A stretch of 64,000 bases of DNA. It comes from Bacillus sp. cl95 (GTDB taxonomy: Bacteria > Bacillota > Bacilli > Bacillales > Cytobacillaceae). Under the pieces are notes generated by a model. That model saw only the letters and a list, made by a program, of their open reading frames with translations. It was not told where the DNA came from and ran no database searches. Positions 25,198 to 35,411 of this stretch are shown here, piece after piece (positions within the stretch are counted from its first letter, which is position 1; each line of letters opens with the position of its first letter). A program made the translations under genes and the position numbers. The stretch is from NCBI RefSeq assembly GCF_900115925.1, contig NZ_FOYF01000005.1, positions 62,001 through 126,000 of the forward strand, read 5' to 3'.

Positions 25198-26229
25198 TTA
25201 TTTTTTCGCGGTGATGGTGGAGAGTGATTGTGCGGCGGAGGAGATTTCCACGCCTTGATAGTAATGCTGGACGATTTGCTTGTAGTTCTTGCCTTCTGAC
25301 GCCATTCCGTTCGCGCCATACTGACTCATACCGACTCCGTGCCCGTAGCCTTTCGTTTTGACGACGATTTGGTTGCCTTTGCGCTCCCAAGTGAAGTCGG
25401 ATGATTTCAACTCAAGTTTTTCACGAATATCTTTGCCGGTCAGCACCTTGCCATTAAAATCGACTTTGCTGACGCGTTTACCGGCTGTGCGTTCGGTGAT
25501 TTTTCCGATTGTTGCTGCATCGCCAAGTTTGACGCCGAGCCTGTTTTCAAATTCCTTCACTGTATAAATGTTTTCAGAACTGAATTTCTCTGTTCCCACG
25601 TCCCAAGGGCTTTCTACACTTCGTAAATAAGGAAATGCGTTGGACCAATAGTCCTCGGAGTTTTCGGTAAACCCGTTGCTGGTGGAGAAAAAGGTGGCCG
25701 TGATCGCTTCACCTTTATACGTTAAGATTTGCCCGCTCGTTGCTTTCACGGCATCGAGGATCTTTTTCTTTTTCCAACTGTAGTCCTTGCCCCAGCTTTT
25801 CTGAAGTTCAGCGTCACTTCTGTACACTTGATGGAATTCCGTGTCGGAAACGTCGGCACCCTCTGGCAATCCTATCTTTTCTTTCGTGAGCATTTGTTTG
25901 ACGTAATACGTCCGTGCAGTCAATGCCTGAGCCTTCAAAGCCTCCATCTCGAAATCGGCGGGCATTTCCGCTGCCACTACCCCTACCAAATATTGTTCGA
26001 GAGGAACCTTTTCAATCACCTCTTTCGCTGCCCTGAAAACCGCTACGTCTATTGCAGCATCGGCGGAAGCCTCCTGTGATTGCGCCTCTTCAACTGGCTG
26101 TTTCAGCTCTTCTCCCAGTTTGCCGTTGACCTTTTCTTCTGAAAAAGGCAGCACGAGCACCGATGGGACGATTAAAGTGACTGCGAATAGGATGACTGCT
26201 AGAACGAGTAGTGGTTTTATTTTTTTCAT
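25198..26229 (-). CDS. spoIID: Stage II sporulation protein D, lytic transglycosylase
   Basis: 343 aa. N-terminal membrane anchor (~7-28), then the SpoIID domain. SpoIID cleaves septal glycan strands during engulfment together with SpoIIP and SpoIIM. The catalytic Glu is Glu88 in VGVVAAEMPADFEMEALKAQ-type sequence; STSNGFTENSEDYW and GYGHGVGMSQYGANGMA are the other conserved blocks. GGAGGC precedes the ATG. A good sigma-E promoter lies 60 bp upstream. Confidence 0.95.
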   Translation of the reverse strand: MKKIKPLLVLAVILFAVTLIVPSVLVLPFSEEKVNGKLGEELKQPVEEAQSQEASADAAIDVAVFRAAKEVIEKVPLEQYLVGVVAAEMPADFEMEALKAQALTARTYYVKQMLTKEKIGLPEGADVSDTEFHQVYRSDAELQKSWGKDYSWKKKKILDAVKATSGQILTYKGEAITATFFSTSNGFTENSEDYWSNAFPYLRSVESPWDVGTEKFSSENIYTVKEFENRLGVKLGDAATIGKITERTAGKRVSKVDFNGKVLTGKDIREKLELKSSDFTWERKGNQIVVKTKGYGHGVGMSQYGANGMASEGKNYKQIVQHYYQGVEISSAAQSLSTITAKK

Positions 26230-26288
26230 AAAAAAAAGCCTCCAGTTTGAAAAGTTAACGGCCTAAAGAATTGGCTTCGTCTCATTTC

Positions 26289-26317
26289 ATCCTATGGCTC
26301 GGGACAAGCATTTATGA
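26289..26317 (-). promoter_or_regulatory. Candidate sigma-E promoter of spoIID
   Basis: On minus, TCATAAA (26317-26311), a 14-bp spacer, then CATAGGAT (26296-26289), 6 of 8 bases matching the sigma-E -10 CATACAAT. spoIID is a sigma-E gene in B. subtilis. The start codon is ~60 nt downstream. Confidence 0.62.
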
Positions 26318-26360
26318 CTAAAATCGGATGTCTGCCTTAGACAAATCGTCTATCAAAAGA

Positions 26361-26475
26361 AAAGCGCAAGCGCCCTGTTCAGCCCCGACAGGCATAAGAC
26401 GAAGCGTGCAGGAAATCCTGATTTCTGGAGCGCTTTGGCTTATGACCCAGAGGGGCTGGGCGCTGAAGCTAGACA
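26361..26475. repeat. Long-hairpin REP-like element, short copy
   Basis: Outer arms AGCGCC...AGCCCC and GGGGCTGGGCGCT pair, and CATAAG pairs with CTTATG inside. The core motif GCGCAAGCGCC-x8-GCCCCGACAGGCATAAGACGA is shared with 57489-57830. Elements of this sequence are scattered in many Bacillales genomes. Here it lies between the spoIID promoter and murA terminator. Confidence 0.85.
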
Positions 26476-26515
26476 GTTAACTTCGTTATATTTTATACTT
26501 TCTTATTTGTTAAAA

Positions 26516-26567
26516 ACAAAAAACCGAGTCGACTTCTTGTCAGACATCTGACAGCAAGTTTCCTCGG
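26516..26567 (-). terminator. Terminator of murA
   Basis: CCGAG / CTCGG base plus an inner stem CTTCTTGTCAGA / TCTGACAGCAAG, followed on minus by TTTTTTG. Confidence 0.75.
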
Positions 26568-26607
26568 CTTTCCTCATTCGCTAGAGTCTGATGACTCTGG
26601 GCGATCT

Positions 26608-27921
26608 TTATGCGTTCATATCAGAGATATACGTTTGTTCCATTTCAACTGTTTCATCGACTTCTGTTACGCGTTCGATGTCAGCACCAAGTGCTTCGAG
26701 TTTCTTGTGGAAGTCAACATATCCGCGGTCTAAGTGTTTAAGCTCAGTAACGCGTGTCATGCCGTCAGCTACTAATCCTGTTAAAATTAACGCTGCTGCT
26801 GCACGAAGATCCGTTGCAGCTACCTCAGCACCTTGCAAGTCCGCACCGCCAGTCATAATCACAGAGCGGCCATCAATTTTGATTTCAGCGTTCATGCGAC
26901 GGAATTCTTCCACATGCATGAAGCGGTTTTCAAATACCGTTTCAGTGATCATGCTCGTTCCTTCTGCGCGCAATAGCAATGCCATCATTTGAGATTGCAT
27001 ATCTGTAGGGAAACCTGGGTGTGGCATCGTTTTGATGTCGACAGCCTTTAATTTTTCAGGACCAATAACGCGTAGTCCATCTTCTTCTTCATGAATCTCA
27101 ACGCCCATTTCTTGCATCTTAGAAACTAAAGATGAAAGGTGGTCATTCACTGCGCCTCTCACTAGAACGTTACCGCCAGTGATTGCAGCAGCTACCATGA
27201 AAGTTCCTGCTTCGATACGGTCTGGAATCATAGTGTGGTCTGCACCGAATAGTACATTTACACCTTCAATTGTAAGAGTTCCAGTGCCAGCACCTGTCAC
27301 TTTAGCACCCATGCTGTTCAGGAAGTTTGCTAAATCAACGATTTCTGGTTCTTTAGCTGCATTTTCGATGATTGTTGTGCCATCTGCAAGTGTTGCAGCC
27401 ATCATAATGTTTTCAGTCGCGCCAACGCTTGGGAAGTCTAAATAAACTTTAGCACCCTTTAGGCGGCCGCCTTCTGCTTCTGCTTCAATGAAGCCGTTAC
27501 CGACTTTCACATTTGCACCCATAGCTTCAAAGCCTTTAAGGTGCTGATCAATAGGACGGGAACCGATTGCACAGCCACCTGGTAAGGCAACGCGTGCACG
27601 GCCATTCCGTGCTAATAATGATCCCATGACTAATACGGAAGCGCGCATTTTGCGCACATATTCAAATGGTGCTTCAACTTTTAACTCTCTGGATGCATTT
27701 ACAACAACTCGATTATCTTTAAACTCCACTTCGGCGTTTAAATAGCGTAATACTTCATTGATCGTATATACATCGGAGAGAGTTGGCACATTGCGAATTA
27801 CGCTTTTTCCATCACTTGCTAATAGTGTTGCAGCGATTACTGGCAAGACGGCATTTTTTGCCCCTTCTACTTGAACGGCACCGTTCAGCCTTCTACCGCC
27901 GCGGACGATGATTTTTTCCAA
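26608..27921 (-). CDS. murA: UDP-N-acetylglucosamine 1-carboxyvinyltransferase MurA
   Basis: 437 aa. First committed step of peptidoglycan precursor synthesis: transfers enolpyruvate from PEP to UDP-GlcNAc. Lys22-Asn23 in EGAKNAVLP, catalytic Cys117 in [15 protein letters not shown] (so fosfomycin-sensitive type), and [15 protein letters not shown] near the C-terminus. Start TTG with GGAGGGG upstream. Order with ywmB upstream and spoIID downstream matches murAA of B. subtilis. Confidence 0.96.
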   Translation of the reverse strand: MEKIIVRGGRRLNGAVQVEGAKNAVLPVIAATLLASDGKSVIRNVPTLSDVYTINEVLRYLNAEVEFKDNRVVVNASRELKVEAPFEYVRKMRASVLVMGSLLARNGRARVALPGGCAIGSRPIDQHLKGFEAMGANVKVGNGFIEAEAEGGRLKGAKVYLDFPSVGATENIMMAATLADGTTIIENAAKEPEIVDLANFLNSMGAKVTGAGTGTLTIEGVNVLFGADHTMIPDRIEAGTFMVAAAITGGNVLVRGAVNDHLSSLVSKMQEMGVEIHEEEDGLRVIGPEKLKAVDIKTMPHPGFPTDMQSQMMALLLRAEGTSMITETVFENRFMHVEEFRRMNAEIKIDGRSVIMTGGADLQGAEVAATDLRAAAALILTGLVADGMTRVTELKHLDRGYVDFHKKLEALGADIERVTEVDETVEMEQTYISDMNA

Positions 27922-27953
27922 AAGTATTCCCCTCCGCGTCCAAATTCTCTATA

Positions 27954-28697
27954 TTAATATTCAATCGTAATGATCGGCGTGCCAACTACAATGGTAGTCT
28001 TAGCGCCCAATCCTTGGGAACGTACGGCAATTTGCAAATTCATGTTATCTTTTTCGGACTGAATCGACTCAGCAAACTTAGGTGAAAAAGCCGAAACCGA
28101 TATAAATGTATCTTCCTTTAACGCTTCTATTTCTTTCGCATTAAATCTTGACAGCACTTTATTTACTGAATTAGGTAAAGCCGAATCAATCTTATCACTG
28201 AAAACGCCTTTCATACAAGAGAAAATTGTAGGATTTCCACGAAATATGTTCGACAATCTCGGTTCAAAATGCTTAGACAAGAAAGCTTCTGATTCCTTGC
28301 TCCATTTTTGACCCTTAACTTCATAAACCATATACGCATCGATCTTGTCATTTGTGAGGGTTGCAATCATTTGAAGTTTTTCTTGGTGGTGTTTAGAAGC
28401 TGGAGAAACTGCTATAACTTCCCATTTGTGACCGTCGGAAGTTTCCGACCATTGCCACTTTGGAAATTTTTCTTGCAGTTGTGTTACGTATTCTTCAACT
28501 TCACGGTCACTCTTAAAAGAAAGCAAATGCTCACGTGCATGAAAAGTCCATTCATTGAGTAAAATATTTTCGTCCTTCAGAACAGTCGCGATTGTCTGTA
28601 AATCTAATTCTTGATTAGCTACAGTCGTCATATTCCCAAGTTGACTCATAATAAAACCAATAATGACAATTATTGATAAAATAAACTTTGTTTTCAT
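27954..28697 (-). CDS. ywmB: YwmB family protein
   Basis: 247 aa. Signal-anchor helix at residues ~4-20 ([17 protein letters not shown]), then a secreted-side domain with [12 protein letters not shown] and [19 protein letters not shown] blocks typical of YwmB, whose fold is TATA-binding-protein-like and whose function is unknown. The frame is open to 28841, but GGGGAGAGGGG selects the ATG at 28697. Upstream of murA as in B. subtilis. Confidence 0.82.
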   Translation of the reverse strand: MKTKFILSIIVIIGFIMSQLGNMTTVANQELDLQTIATVLKDENILLNEWTFHAREHLLSFKSDREVEEYVTQLQEKFPKWQWSETSDGHKWEVIAVSPASKHHQEKLQMIATLTNDKIDAYMVYEVKGQKWSKESEAFLSKHFEPRLSNIFRGNPTIFSCMKGVFSDKIDSALPNSVNKVLSRFNAKEIEALKEDTFISVSAFSPKFAESIQSEKDNMNLQIAVRSQGLGAKTTIVVGTPIITIEY

Positions 28698-28859
28698 ATC
28701 TATAACCCCTCTCCCCTTAATAACATTGTTACCAGGGAGACAAGGAGCATACTTGGGAATTGTCGTCACTTTTTGACAAGCTTCTGTTCCTTGCAACTCG
28801 TAAAGAGCACAAAGAGAATTGTACTGAAAAAGTGTCCTCATGAAAACATGCTTGAAGAC

Positions 28860-29117
28860 CTAAATTTCAAAGAAATTGATATTTTGTAAAATTAGCGGAA
28901 GTTGCTGGGACCAGAGAAGATAATTAAGGAAAAAATTGCTGACAGTTGAGCCGAGGACAATGGCTAATAATATATATAGTACGCGCGCCTGCACCACATG
29001 GTTCTTACGAAGCAACTTTTCAAAGTTAAAAGCTTGAATAGCCCACCATGACAAGGCAATGAACGCGATATGAACGACAATACTGACAAGAGCTTGAGTA
29101 CCAAAACCAGTAATCAT
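28860..29117 (-). CDS. ywzB: DUF1146 family membrane protein YwzB
   Basis: 85 aa with two membrane helices (~8-28 and ~43-65) around FNFEKLLRKNHVVQARVLYILLAI, the DUF1146 signature. Unknown function; conserved between ywmB and the respiratory operons in Bacillales. AAAAGGAGG precedes the ATG. Confidence 0.82.
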   Translation of the reverse strand: MITGFGTQALVSIVVHIAFIALSWWAIQAFNFEKLLRKNHVVQARVLYILLAIVLGSTVSNFFLNYLLWSQQLPLILQNINFFEI

Positions 29118-29300
29118 ATCCGACCTCCTTTTCTTCCTTTTATAGATTACAACGTTTTAAGATTTGAGGCAAAAAACAATCCACTAAATTCGTAAAATAA
29201 ATCAGGAATATTAAATTAATGTTACGAGTATGTTGCAATTTACAATTATTTACCATGACGAATTCCCTACTCCTATGGGGTATTCATAGTTGTTTTTTGA

Positions 29301-29405
29301 TTTAACAGCGGTTGTGGAAATTTAACGGCGGTTACGCTCACTCTAACGGCGCTTAGAGAATGTTTAACGGCGGTTACAAACTATTTAACGAGTTTTCGAC
29401 AAAAC
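29301..29405. repeat. 21-bp phased array F (TTTAACGGCGGTT units)
   Basis: TTTAAC at 29301, 29321, 29342 (TCTAAC), 29363 and 29384, i.e. 20 then 21, 21, 21 bp, mostly followed by GGCGGTTA. It ends TTTTCGACAAAAC, then the nuo terminator. Lies between ywzB and nuoN. Confidence 0.85.
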
Positions 29406-29417
29406 GGGGCCCAGACC

Positions 29418-29447
29418 ACAAAAAAAGAAGGAGGTACGGCCTCCTTC
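29418..29447 (-). terminator. Terminator of the nuo operon
   Basis: GAAGGAGG / CCTCCTTC, 5-nt loop, then seven T on minus. It is 85 nt beyond the nuoN stop. Confidence 0.9.
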
Positions 29448-29531
29448 TTCGTGTATCTATTCATTCCCCTTTGAATCTAGGACAAGAACTTCCCCCAAAG
29501 TTCCTTTCCTTCTCCCGTGAAAAACTTCTAT

Positions 29532-31046
29532 TTAGCCTAAGAAATCCTGGAATTGATTGAAGTGTTCGTGAATAAAGTCGAGCCCGACGTTTGGTGCTAC
29601 CCCTAATAGCACGGTTGCGATCAAGCAAATTCCTAACACAACAAGGATGGTGGCTGGTGCTTTAATTTTTTCATCGCTAGCAGATGGACGGAAGAACATT
29701 TGTACCATGATACCGAAATAGTAGAAGTATGAAACGACTGTTGTCGCGATCATAACAGAACCAAGTACATAATGTGCTTCATTTTCCACAAACGCACCCA
29801 TGAAGATGTTTAGTTTTCCAATGAATCCAGCTGTGCCTGGGAAACCAGCCAATGAGATGATCAAGACTCCGAATGCTACAGCGAGTAGCGGTGCACGACG
29901 GTAAAGCCCTGCGTAAGCGCTGATTTCTCCTGAACCTGTTTTTTCCTCGATCAACTGAATGATAGCGAAAGCACCGATATTCATGAATAAGTATGCTGCT
30001 AGGTAGAACCAGATTGCATCAAACATGAAGAAGCTCATGGATGCAAAAGCAACTAACACGTAACCTGCATGCGCAATACTTGAGTAAGCGAATAAGCGCT
30101 TGATGTTGGATTGACGTAAAGCAATGACGTTTCCAATCACCATTGTAGCTGCCGCGATGAATGCGATGTAGTCTTGCATTTTAAGTAGGATTGGCATTGT
30201 ACCAGGTCCTTCTGCCGGTGTAATACCAAAAACAGAAAGCAACACTCGAATCACTAGCACAAATCCTGCCGTTTTAGAAACAACGCTCAGGAATGCTGTA
30301 ACCGGCGTTGGTGCACCTTGATACACATCTGGAGCCCACATGTGGAACGGTGCTGCTGCCAATTTGAATGACAAGCCTACAAAGATCATTAAGAAAGCTA
30401 AACTTAGCAAGTACACGTGCTGCGGGTCACTTAGAGTGGCCAATGCACTTGTCATGCCTTTAAGATTTGTTGTGCCTGTTAGTCCGTATACATAGCTCAT
30501 CCCAAACAAAGTAATCGCTGTGGAAATTCCGCCATTGATGACGTATTTCATCGCTGATTCATTTGATTGAAGATGATGCTTGCGAATCCCCGCTAAAATA
30601 TAAGAAGAAATCGACAATAATTCCAAACCAACAAACAAGGTGATCAAATCGCCACTTGATGCCATAAACATCGCACCAAGTAAGGCAGTCAGGAACAGGT
30701 AGTAGAACTCACCGTGAGCTTCTTCCATCCCGTCCTTCTTCTTGTAGCTAATTGCAAGCATCAACACAAGTGCCGAACCTGCAAGTAACAATAGCTTAAA
30801 TGCCTTGCCGAATGCATCTAGGCGGAATGTGTCCGCTAAGATACTGACAACTGGCTCATCAACCATTCCAAGAAGTGTTACGATGGCTGCAGCAATACCT
30901 GCAACGCCTATCCAGCCAAGGATCTTTCGGTCGATCGATTTTGGCATAAATAAATCTAATAATGAAAGGATGGTGGCAACACCAAGGATGATGAATTCGG
31001 GTGCCATGGCGCCCCATTCAAATGATAGCAATACGTCCATATCCAT
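29532..31046 (-). CDS. nuoN: NADH-quinone oxidoreductase subunit N
   Basis: 504 aa, 14 predicted membrane helices. Antiporter-like proton channel subunit of respiratory complex I. Conserved Lys in YVINGGISTAITLFGMSYVYG and KLAAAPFHMWAPDVYQGAPTPVTAFLS are the family marks. Last gene of the operon, six nt after nuoM, with GGAGGGTG spanning the nuoM stop. Confidence 0.95.
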   Translation of the reverse strand: MDMDVLLSFEWGAMAPEFIILGVATILSLLDLFMPKSIDRKILGWIGVAGIAAAIVTLLGMVDEPVVSILADTFRLDAFGKAFKLLLLAGSALVLMLAISYKKKDGMEEAHGEFYYLFLTALLGAMFMASSGDLITLFVGLELLSISSYILAGIRKHHLQSNESAMKYVINGGISTAITLFGMSYVYGLTGTTNLKGMTSALATLSDPQHVYLLSLAFLMIFVGLSFKLAAAPFHMWAPDVYQGAPTPVTAFLSVVSKTAGFVLVIRVLLSVFGITPAEGPGTMPILLKMQDYIAFIAAATMVIGNVIALRQSNIKRLFAYSSIAHAGYVLVAFASMSFFMFDAIWFYLAAYLFMNIGAFAIIQLIEEKTGSGEISAYAGLYRRAPLLAVAFGVLIISLAGFPGTAGFIGKLNIFMGAFVENEAHYVLGSVMIATTVVSYFYYFGIMVQMFFRPSASDEKIKAPATILVVLGICLIATVLLGVAPNVGLDFIHEHFNQFQDFLG

Positions 31047-31052
31047 CGTTCA

Positions 31053-32573
31053 TCACCCTCCTAATCCAAGCATGATAGTTTCTAATGTCGTCTTCAATGG
31101 TGTGCTCAGAACAGTCGGGTAAACACCGATCAGCACAATCAAGCCGACCAAGGTTACAACAGGAACAAGCTCAATACCTTTTAAGTCTGTCATACTCGCA
31201 AATTCGCGATGTGCTTTTCCAAAAGTAATGCCAAGAACCGCACGTAGCAGATATACAGCCGTCATGATGATACCGATTGTTCCGATTGCTGCTAGGACAG
31301 GCTGTTCTTCGAATAAACCGAGGAAGGCCATGAACTCACTGACAAATCCGGACATTCCTGGCAGTCCAAGTGATGCCATTGCAGCTGCAAGCAAGACTCC
31401 TGATAATATTGGCATTCCTTTAGCCAGTCCGCCAAGGTTATCGATTAATGATGTGCCTACGCGCTCATAGAATGAGCCGACAAGGAAGAACAATAGTGCC
31501 GAAATTAAACCGTGGGAAACGACTTGGAAAATCGCTCCTTGGACTCCTGCTTCGTTCATTGCTCCAAGACCGATCAACACAATCCCCATGTGCGAAATGG
31601 AAGAATACGCAAGCACCATTTTGAAGTCTTTTTGTACAAATGCTAGGAATGCACCGAATAACAGGTTAACAACACCAAGTACGGCTAAAATAAACGCCAT
31701 TTTTTCAAATTGCTCTGGGAAAATCCCCATTCCAAAGCGGATTAGACCAAATGCCCCAATTTTCAAAAGAATCCCTGAGTGAAGCATAACGATTGAAGGC
31801 GGCGCTTGAACGTGAACCTTCAGCATCCAGCTGTGCAAAGGGAAAATCGGAAGCTTTACTCCGAATGCGACTAGAAGCGCAATGAATAAGCCGTATTTCG
31901 CACTCTCTGAAATAGGTGAAACAATCTTTGCATCTGGCGTATTGATGAACGCCGTTAGCGCTTCAATATTCGTTGTACCCGTACGAGCAAACAGCACCAT
32001 GATGACGATTAACAGGATTGCTGATCCAAGACCGTTATAAATCAAGAAGCTGTAAGCCGCTTTTTCTTTTTCAAAATAACCCCACTTCCCGATCAAGAAG
32101 AACATTGGAATCAATGTTACTTCAAAGAAAACGAAGAAGAGGATTAAGTTTTGCGCAGTGAAAACTCCAAGCATACCTATCTCAAGCAAGAGGAATAGCA
32201 TGAAATAGCCTTTCCACTCCTTCTTGATACGGAAGGAAGCAAGAGCCGCCAATGTCGATAATACGGCCGTTAAAACGACCATGAGCATTGAGAAGCCATC
32301 CACGCTCAGTTCATAGTAAACGGCGAAAAGGTATTCATCGACACCCTTCATGCCTCCGAATTGAATCCATGGAACTTTTACCGAAAAATCGGCTAGCGCT
32401 TTTCCAGCCAAGTAGTGGAAATAAACCGCTAACGATAGCAAAAGTGCCGGAAGCGTCGCCAAGAAACCAATTCGTTTGATTGTCTTTTCATCCGTTTTAG
32501 GGAGAAAAGCAAGTACTAGCATACCTAATAAAGGGGAGAATACTAGGATGGACAAAACATACGTTAAATTCAT
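31053..32573 (-). CDS. nuoM: NADH-quinone oxidoreductase subunit M
   Basis: 506 aa, about 14 membrane helices. Antiporter-like subunit: ILFFVFFEVTLIPMFFLIGKWG carries the conserved Glu, and KLPIFPLHSWMLKVHVQAPPSIVMLHSG and AYSSISHMGIVLIG follow. The ATG overlaps the nuoL stop (ATGA). Confidence 0.96.
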   Translation of the reverse strand: MNLTYVLSILVFSPLLGMLVLAFLPKTDEKTIKRIGFLATLPALLLSLAVYFHYLAGKALADFSVKVPWIQFGGMKGVDEYLFAVYYELSVDGFSMLMVVLTAVLSTLAALASFRIKKEWKGYFMLFLLLEIGMLGVFTAQNLILFFVFFEVTLIPMFFLIGKWGYFEKEKAAYSFLIYNGLGSAILLIVIMVLFARTGTTNIEALTAFINTPDAKIVSPISESAKYGLFIALLVAFGVKLPIFPLHSWMLKVHVQAPPSIVMLHSGILLKIGAFGLIRFGMGIFPEQFEKMAFILAVLGVVNLLFGAFLAFVQKDFKMVLAYSSISHMGIVLIGLGAMNEAGVQGAIFQVVSHGLISALLFFLVGSFYERVGTSLIDNLGGLAKGMPILSGVLLAAAMASLGLPGMSGFVSEFMAFLGLFEEQPVLAAIGTIGIIMTAVYLLRAVLGITFGKAHREFASMTDLKGIELVPVVTLVGLIVLIGVYPTVLSTPLKTTLETIMLGLGG

Positions 32574-34435
32574 TTTAAGTACCCCCCTGTTAAAGCAAAA
32601 ATCAAAACTAGAACCGCAAGACCGACGAAAGCCATTGCTCCGTACGTCTGCACCTGCCCTGTTTGAAGCTTCGAACCAGTACGTCCAAGCGTTTGAACGA
32701 AGCCAGAAATCGCCTTCACAACTCCTTCAACCAGGAATACATCAATCATTCTTAAGAAGTAGCTAACTCCTTTTGTAAAATTAACTACTGTTAAGCTGTA
32801 GAATTCATCGATGTAGTATTTGTTGTAAAGGATGTTGTAGATTGTAGGTGCTCCTCCGCTCAGCCAGTCACGCGCAATAGAGCGCTTGCCGTACATGAGA
32901 TAAGCAAGGAAGATTCCTGCCAGAGAAACGACTGTTGCCACAATCATGATCCAAATTGGACCTTCGATGTGACCGTGCCCAAGTGCTTCATTTCCTTCAG
33001 TCAGCCAATCGCCAAGGAATGTACCAAACCAAGGAGTGTTCACGTATCCAGCAACTACAGCAAGAACGCCAAGCACCATCATCGGAACGGTCATCGTTGC
33101 CGGTGACTCGTGAACCTTCTTCAAGTCTCCCTTGGCTGGGCCAGTGAACACCATAAAGAATAAGCGGAACATATAGAAAGCTGTAAAGAATGCGGCAATC
33201 AAGGCAAGTAAGAACAAGACCGGATGACCATTTTCCCATGCAGCAATCAAAATCTCTTCTTTACTGAAAAATCCCGAGAACAACGGCACACCGCTGATTG
33301 CGAGTGTTCCGATTAAGAATAATGGGCCTGTTAAGCGCAGCTTTTTCCAAAGACCGCCCATTTCCTCGATGTTTTGTGTGTGAACGGCATGAATGACGCT
33401 TCCTGCCGCCAAGAACAATAGTGCTTTGAAGAATGCATGCGTCATCAAGTGGAACACACCCGCCACATAGCCTGCAGATCCTAGCGCAAGCATCATGTAA
33501 CCGAGTTGGCTCACCGTTGAGTAAGCTAACACTCTCTTAATATCTGTTTGGACAAGACCAATGCTTGCTGCAAAAATCGCTGTGAAAGCACCAATCACCG
33601 CAACTGTCATCATCGCCGTTTCACTCGCTACAAATAGCGGGAACATCGCCGCTACCAAGTAAACACCGGCAGCAACCATCGTCGCAGCATGGATTAATGC
33701 TGAAACAGGCGTTGGGCCTTCCATTGCGTCTGGAAGCCATGTGTGAAGCGGGAACTGACCTGATTTACCCACTGCCCCGACGAATATAAGGATCGCCGTT
33801 AATGTAATCATGCTAGCTGAAATCGCGCCTTCTTCAACTGCTGCGAAAATCGCGTCATATTCGAAGCTGCCAACCTGCCAGAATAATAGAATCATCCCGA
33901 TTAGTAGACCAACATCCCCGATACGAGTCATGATAAAGGCTTTTTTTGCAGCCTGTCTTGCTTCATCTTTGTAAAAATAGAAACCGATCAGTAGGAATGA
34001 TCCTACCCCGACAAGTTCCCAGAAAATATACGTTTGTAATAAGTTAGGTGAAAGCACCAAACCTAGCATTGCAAACGTAAACAAACCTAAATATGCATAG
34101 AATACCGGGAAGCGCTCATCGCCGTGCATATAACCTTTTGAGTATGTATGTACTAGACAGCTTACGAGCGATACGATAAACAGCATTAATGCATTTAACT
34201 GATTCACTTCAAAGCCCGCTGTTAATTGAAGCTCCCCTATTTTCAGCCAGACCGTTTCAGCCTTGTAAGTCGATTCTGTCAAACGTTCGAACAGAACCAT
34301 GATGGAAAAGGCTAAAGCAGCGAGCGTAAGGATGATCCCCACGTGTGCACTGGCTTCTTTCAGCTTCTTGCCGAATAGTAGAAGAATCAAGAAAGACAAA
34401 AGCGGGAAAAGCGGTATGATCCATGCTAATTCCAT
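32570..34435 (-). CDS. nuoL: NADH-quinone oxidoreductase subunit L
   Basis: 621 aa. Largest antiporter-like subunit with the C-terminal lateral helix. IFWELVGVGSFLLIGFYFYK, GKSGQFPLHTWLPDAMEGPTPVSALIHAATMVAAG and AYSTVSQLGYMMLALG are diagnostic. Start uncertain: ATG at 34435, GTG at 34438 or GTG at 34444, all downstream of AAGGGG; I take the ATG. A 146-nt gap separates it from nuoK. Confidence 0.95.
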   Translation of the reverse strand: MELAWIIPLFPLLSFLILLLFGKKLKEASAHVGIILTLAALAFSIMVLFERLTESTYKAETVWLKIGELQLTAGFEVNQLNALMLFIVSLVSCLVHTYSKGYMHGDERFPVFYAYLGLFTFAMLGLVLSPNLLQTYIFWELVGVGSFLLIGFYFYKDEARQAAKKAFIMTRIGDVGLLIGMILLFWQVGSFEYDAIFAAVEEGAISASMITLTAILIFVGAVGKSGQFPLHTWLPDAMEGPTPVSALIHAATMVAAGVYLVAAMFPLFVASETAMMTVAVIGAFTAIFAASIGLVQTDIKRVLAYSTVSQLGYMMLALGSAGYVAGVFHLMTHAFFKALLFLAAGSVIHAVHTQNIEEMGGLWKKLRLTGPLFLIGTLAISGVPLFSGFFSKEEILIAAWENGHPVLFLLALIAAFFTAFYMFRLFFMVFTGPAKGDLKKVHESPATMTVPMMVLGVLAVVAGYVNTPWFGTFLGDWLTEGNEALGHGHIEGPIWIMIVATVVSLAGIFLAYLMYGKRSIARDWLSGGAPTIYNILYNKYYIDEFYSLTVVNFTKGVSYFLRMIDVFLVEGVVKAISGFVQTLGRTGSKLQTGQVQTYGAMAFVGLAVLVLIFALTGGYLK

Positions 34436-34581
34436 CACTATCACAATCCCCTTTTTTAAACGCGCTGTTTGCTGCTGATTTCTAATAGAATGCGCGTAGA
34501 TTGAGGCCCGCCTTATTTGGAGCGGGTCATACAGATCGTCCGTTGTATGCGGATAACCTGCAAGGCTCGGATTTGAACCTG
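34436..34581 (-). other. Spacer in the nuo operon with a GC-rich hairpin
   Basis: The only long gap besides nuoI-nuoH. It holds ACCCGC / GCGGGC (34509-34529), without a T-run, so more likely an mRNA processing or stabilising hairpin than a terminator. No ORF. Confidence 0.4.
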
Positions 34582-34896
34582 TTAATTTTTCATCGTATTC
34601 ATTTCATCAATGTTAACCGTTTTTCGGTTACGGTAAAGTGCAATCAAAATTGCCAGTCCAACGGCCGCTTCTGCTGCTGCAATTGCAATCGCGAATAGCG
34701 CAAACACTTGACCCGTGATGGAAGGCATAATTCCGTATTTACTAAAAGTGACAAGATTAATATTGACGGCATTCAGCATCAATTCGATGGAAATCAGGAC
34801 AATAACCGTATTTCTCTTTGTTAATGCCCCGTAAAGTCCGATACAGAAAAGGATGAGTGCCAATGCCAGAAAGGCTGAAGCGGGAACCGTACTCAT
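34582..34896 (-). CDS. nuoK: NADH-quinone oxidoreductase subunit K
   Basis: 104 aa, three membrane helices, with the conserved Glu residues in [19 protein letters not shown] and [19 protein letters not shown]. MrpC-like subunit in the proton pathway of complex I. ATG overlaps the nuoJ stop by one base (TAATG). Confidence 0.95.
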   Translation of the reverse strand: MSTVPASAFLALALILFCIGLYGALTKRNTVIVLISIELMLNAVNINLVTFSKYGIMPSITGQVFALFAIAIAAAEAAVGLAILIALYRNRKTVNIDEMNTMKN

Positions 34897-35411
34897 TATT
34901 TATCCCCCTCCTTGTCATCTTTCTTTGCAAGAATGATCGCCCCAATTAGAGCTACTAGCAGGACAACTGAAGTTAATTCAAACGGAATGATGAAGTCCGA
35001 ATAAAGTGATACTCCGATTTGTTCTGTGTTGTTTTCATGCAAAGCGCTAGGTGCAGGATGGATATCCAAATTGTAAATCCCGATATAAACGGCAAAAGCG
35101 AAGGCCAATACACCAAGCAATAGGAACAGCTTGCGCCATTTATCACCTGTTGGTTCGCTATTGTCGTCATGCCTCGTCAACATGATTCCGAAGAGCATGA
35201 TAATCGTGATCGCACCTGAGTAGATCAGGATTTGAACAGCTGCCACGAATTCAGCTGACAACAAAACGTAAATGCCTGCGATGCTGACAAATGTAAATAC
35301 TAAAGCAACAATCATGTGTACGACTTTTGTAAGGTTTAATAAAAGCACGCCGCCGATAACTGCCACTAAAGCGAGAGACATAAATGCAAAAAATTCGCCT
35401 GATAACGTCAT
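34896..35411 (-). CDS. nuoJ: NADH-quinone oxidoreductase subunit J
   Basis: 171 aa, five membrane helices. [32 protein letters not shown] is the conserved helix-3 block. Overlaps nuoI by 4 nt (translational coupling). Confidence 0.94.
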   Translation of the reverse strand: MTLSGEFFAFMSLALVAVIGGVLLLNLTKVVHMIVALVFTFVSIAGIYVLLSAEFVAAVQILIYSGAITIIMLFGIMLTRHDDNSEPTGDKWRKLFLLLGVLAFAFAVYIGIYNLDIHPAPSALHENNTEQIGVSLYSDFIIPFELTSVVLLVALIGAIILAKKDDKEGDK

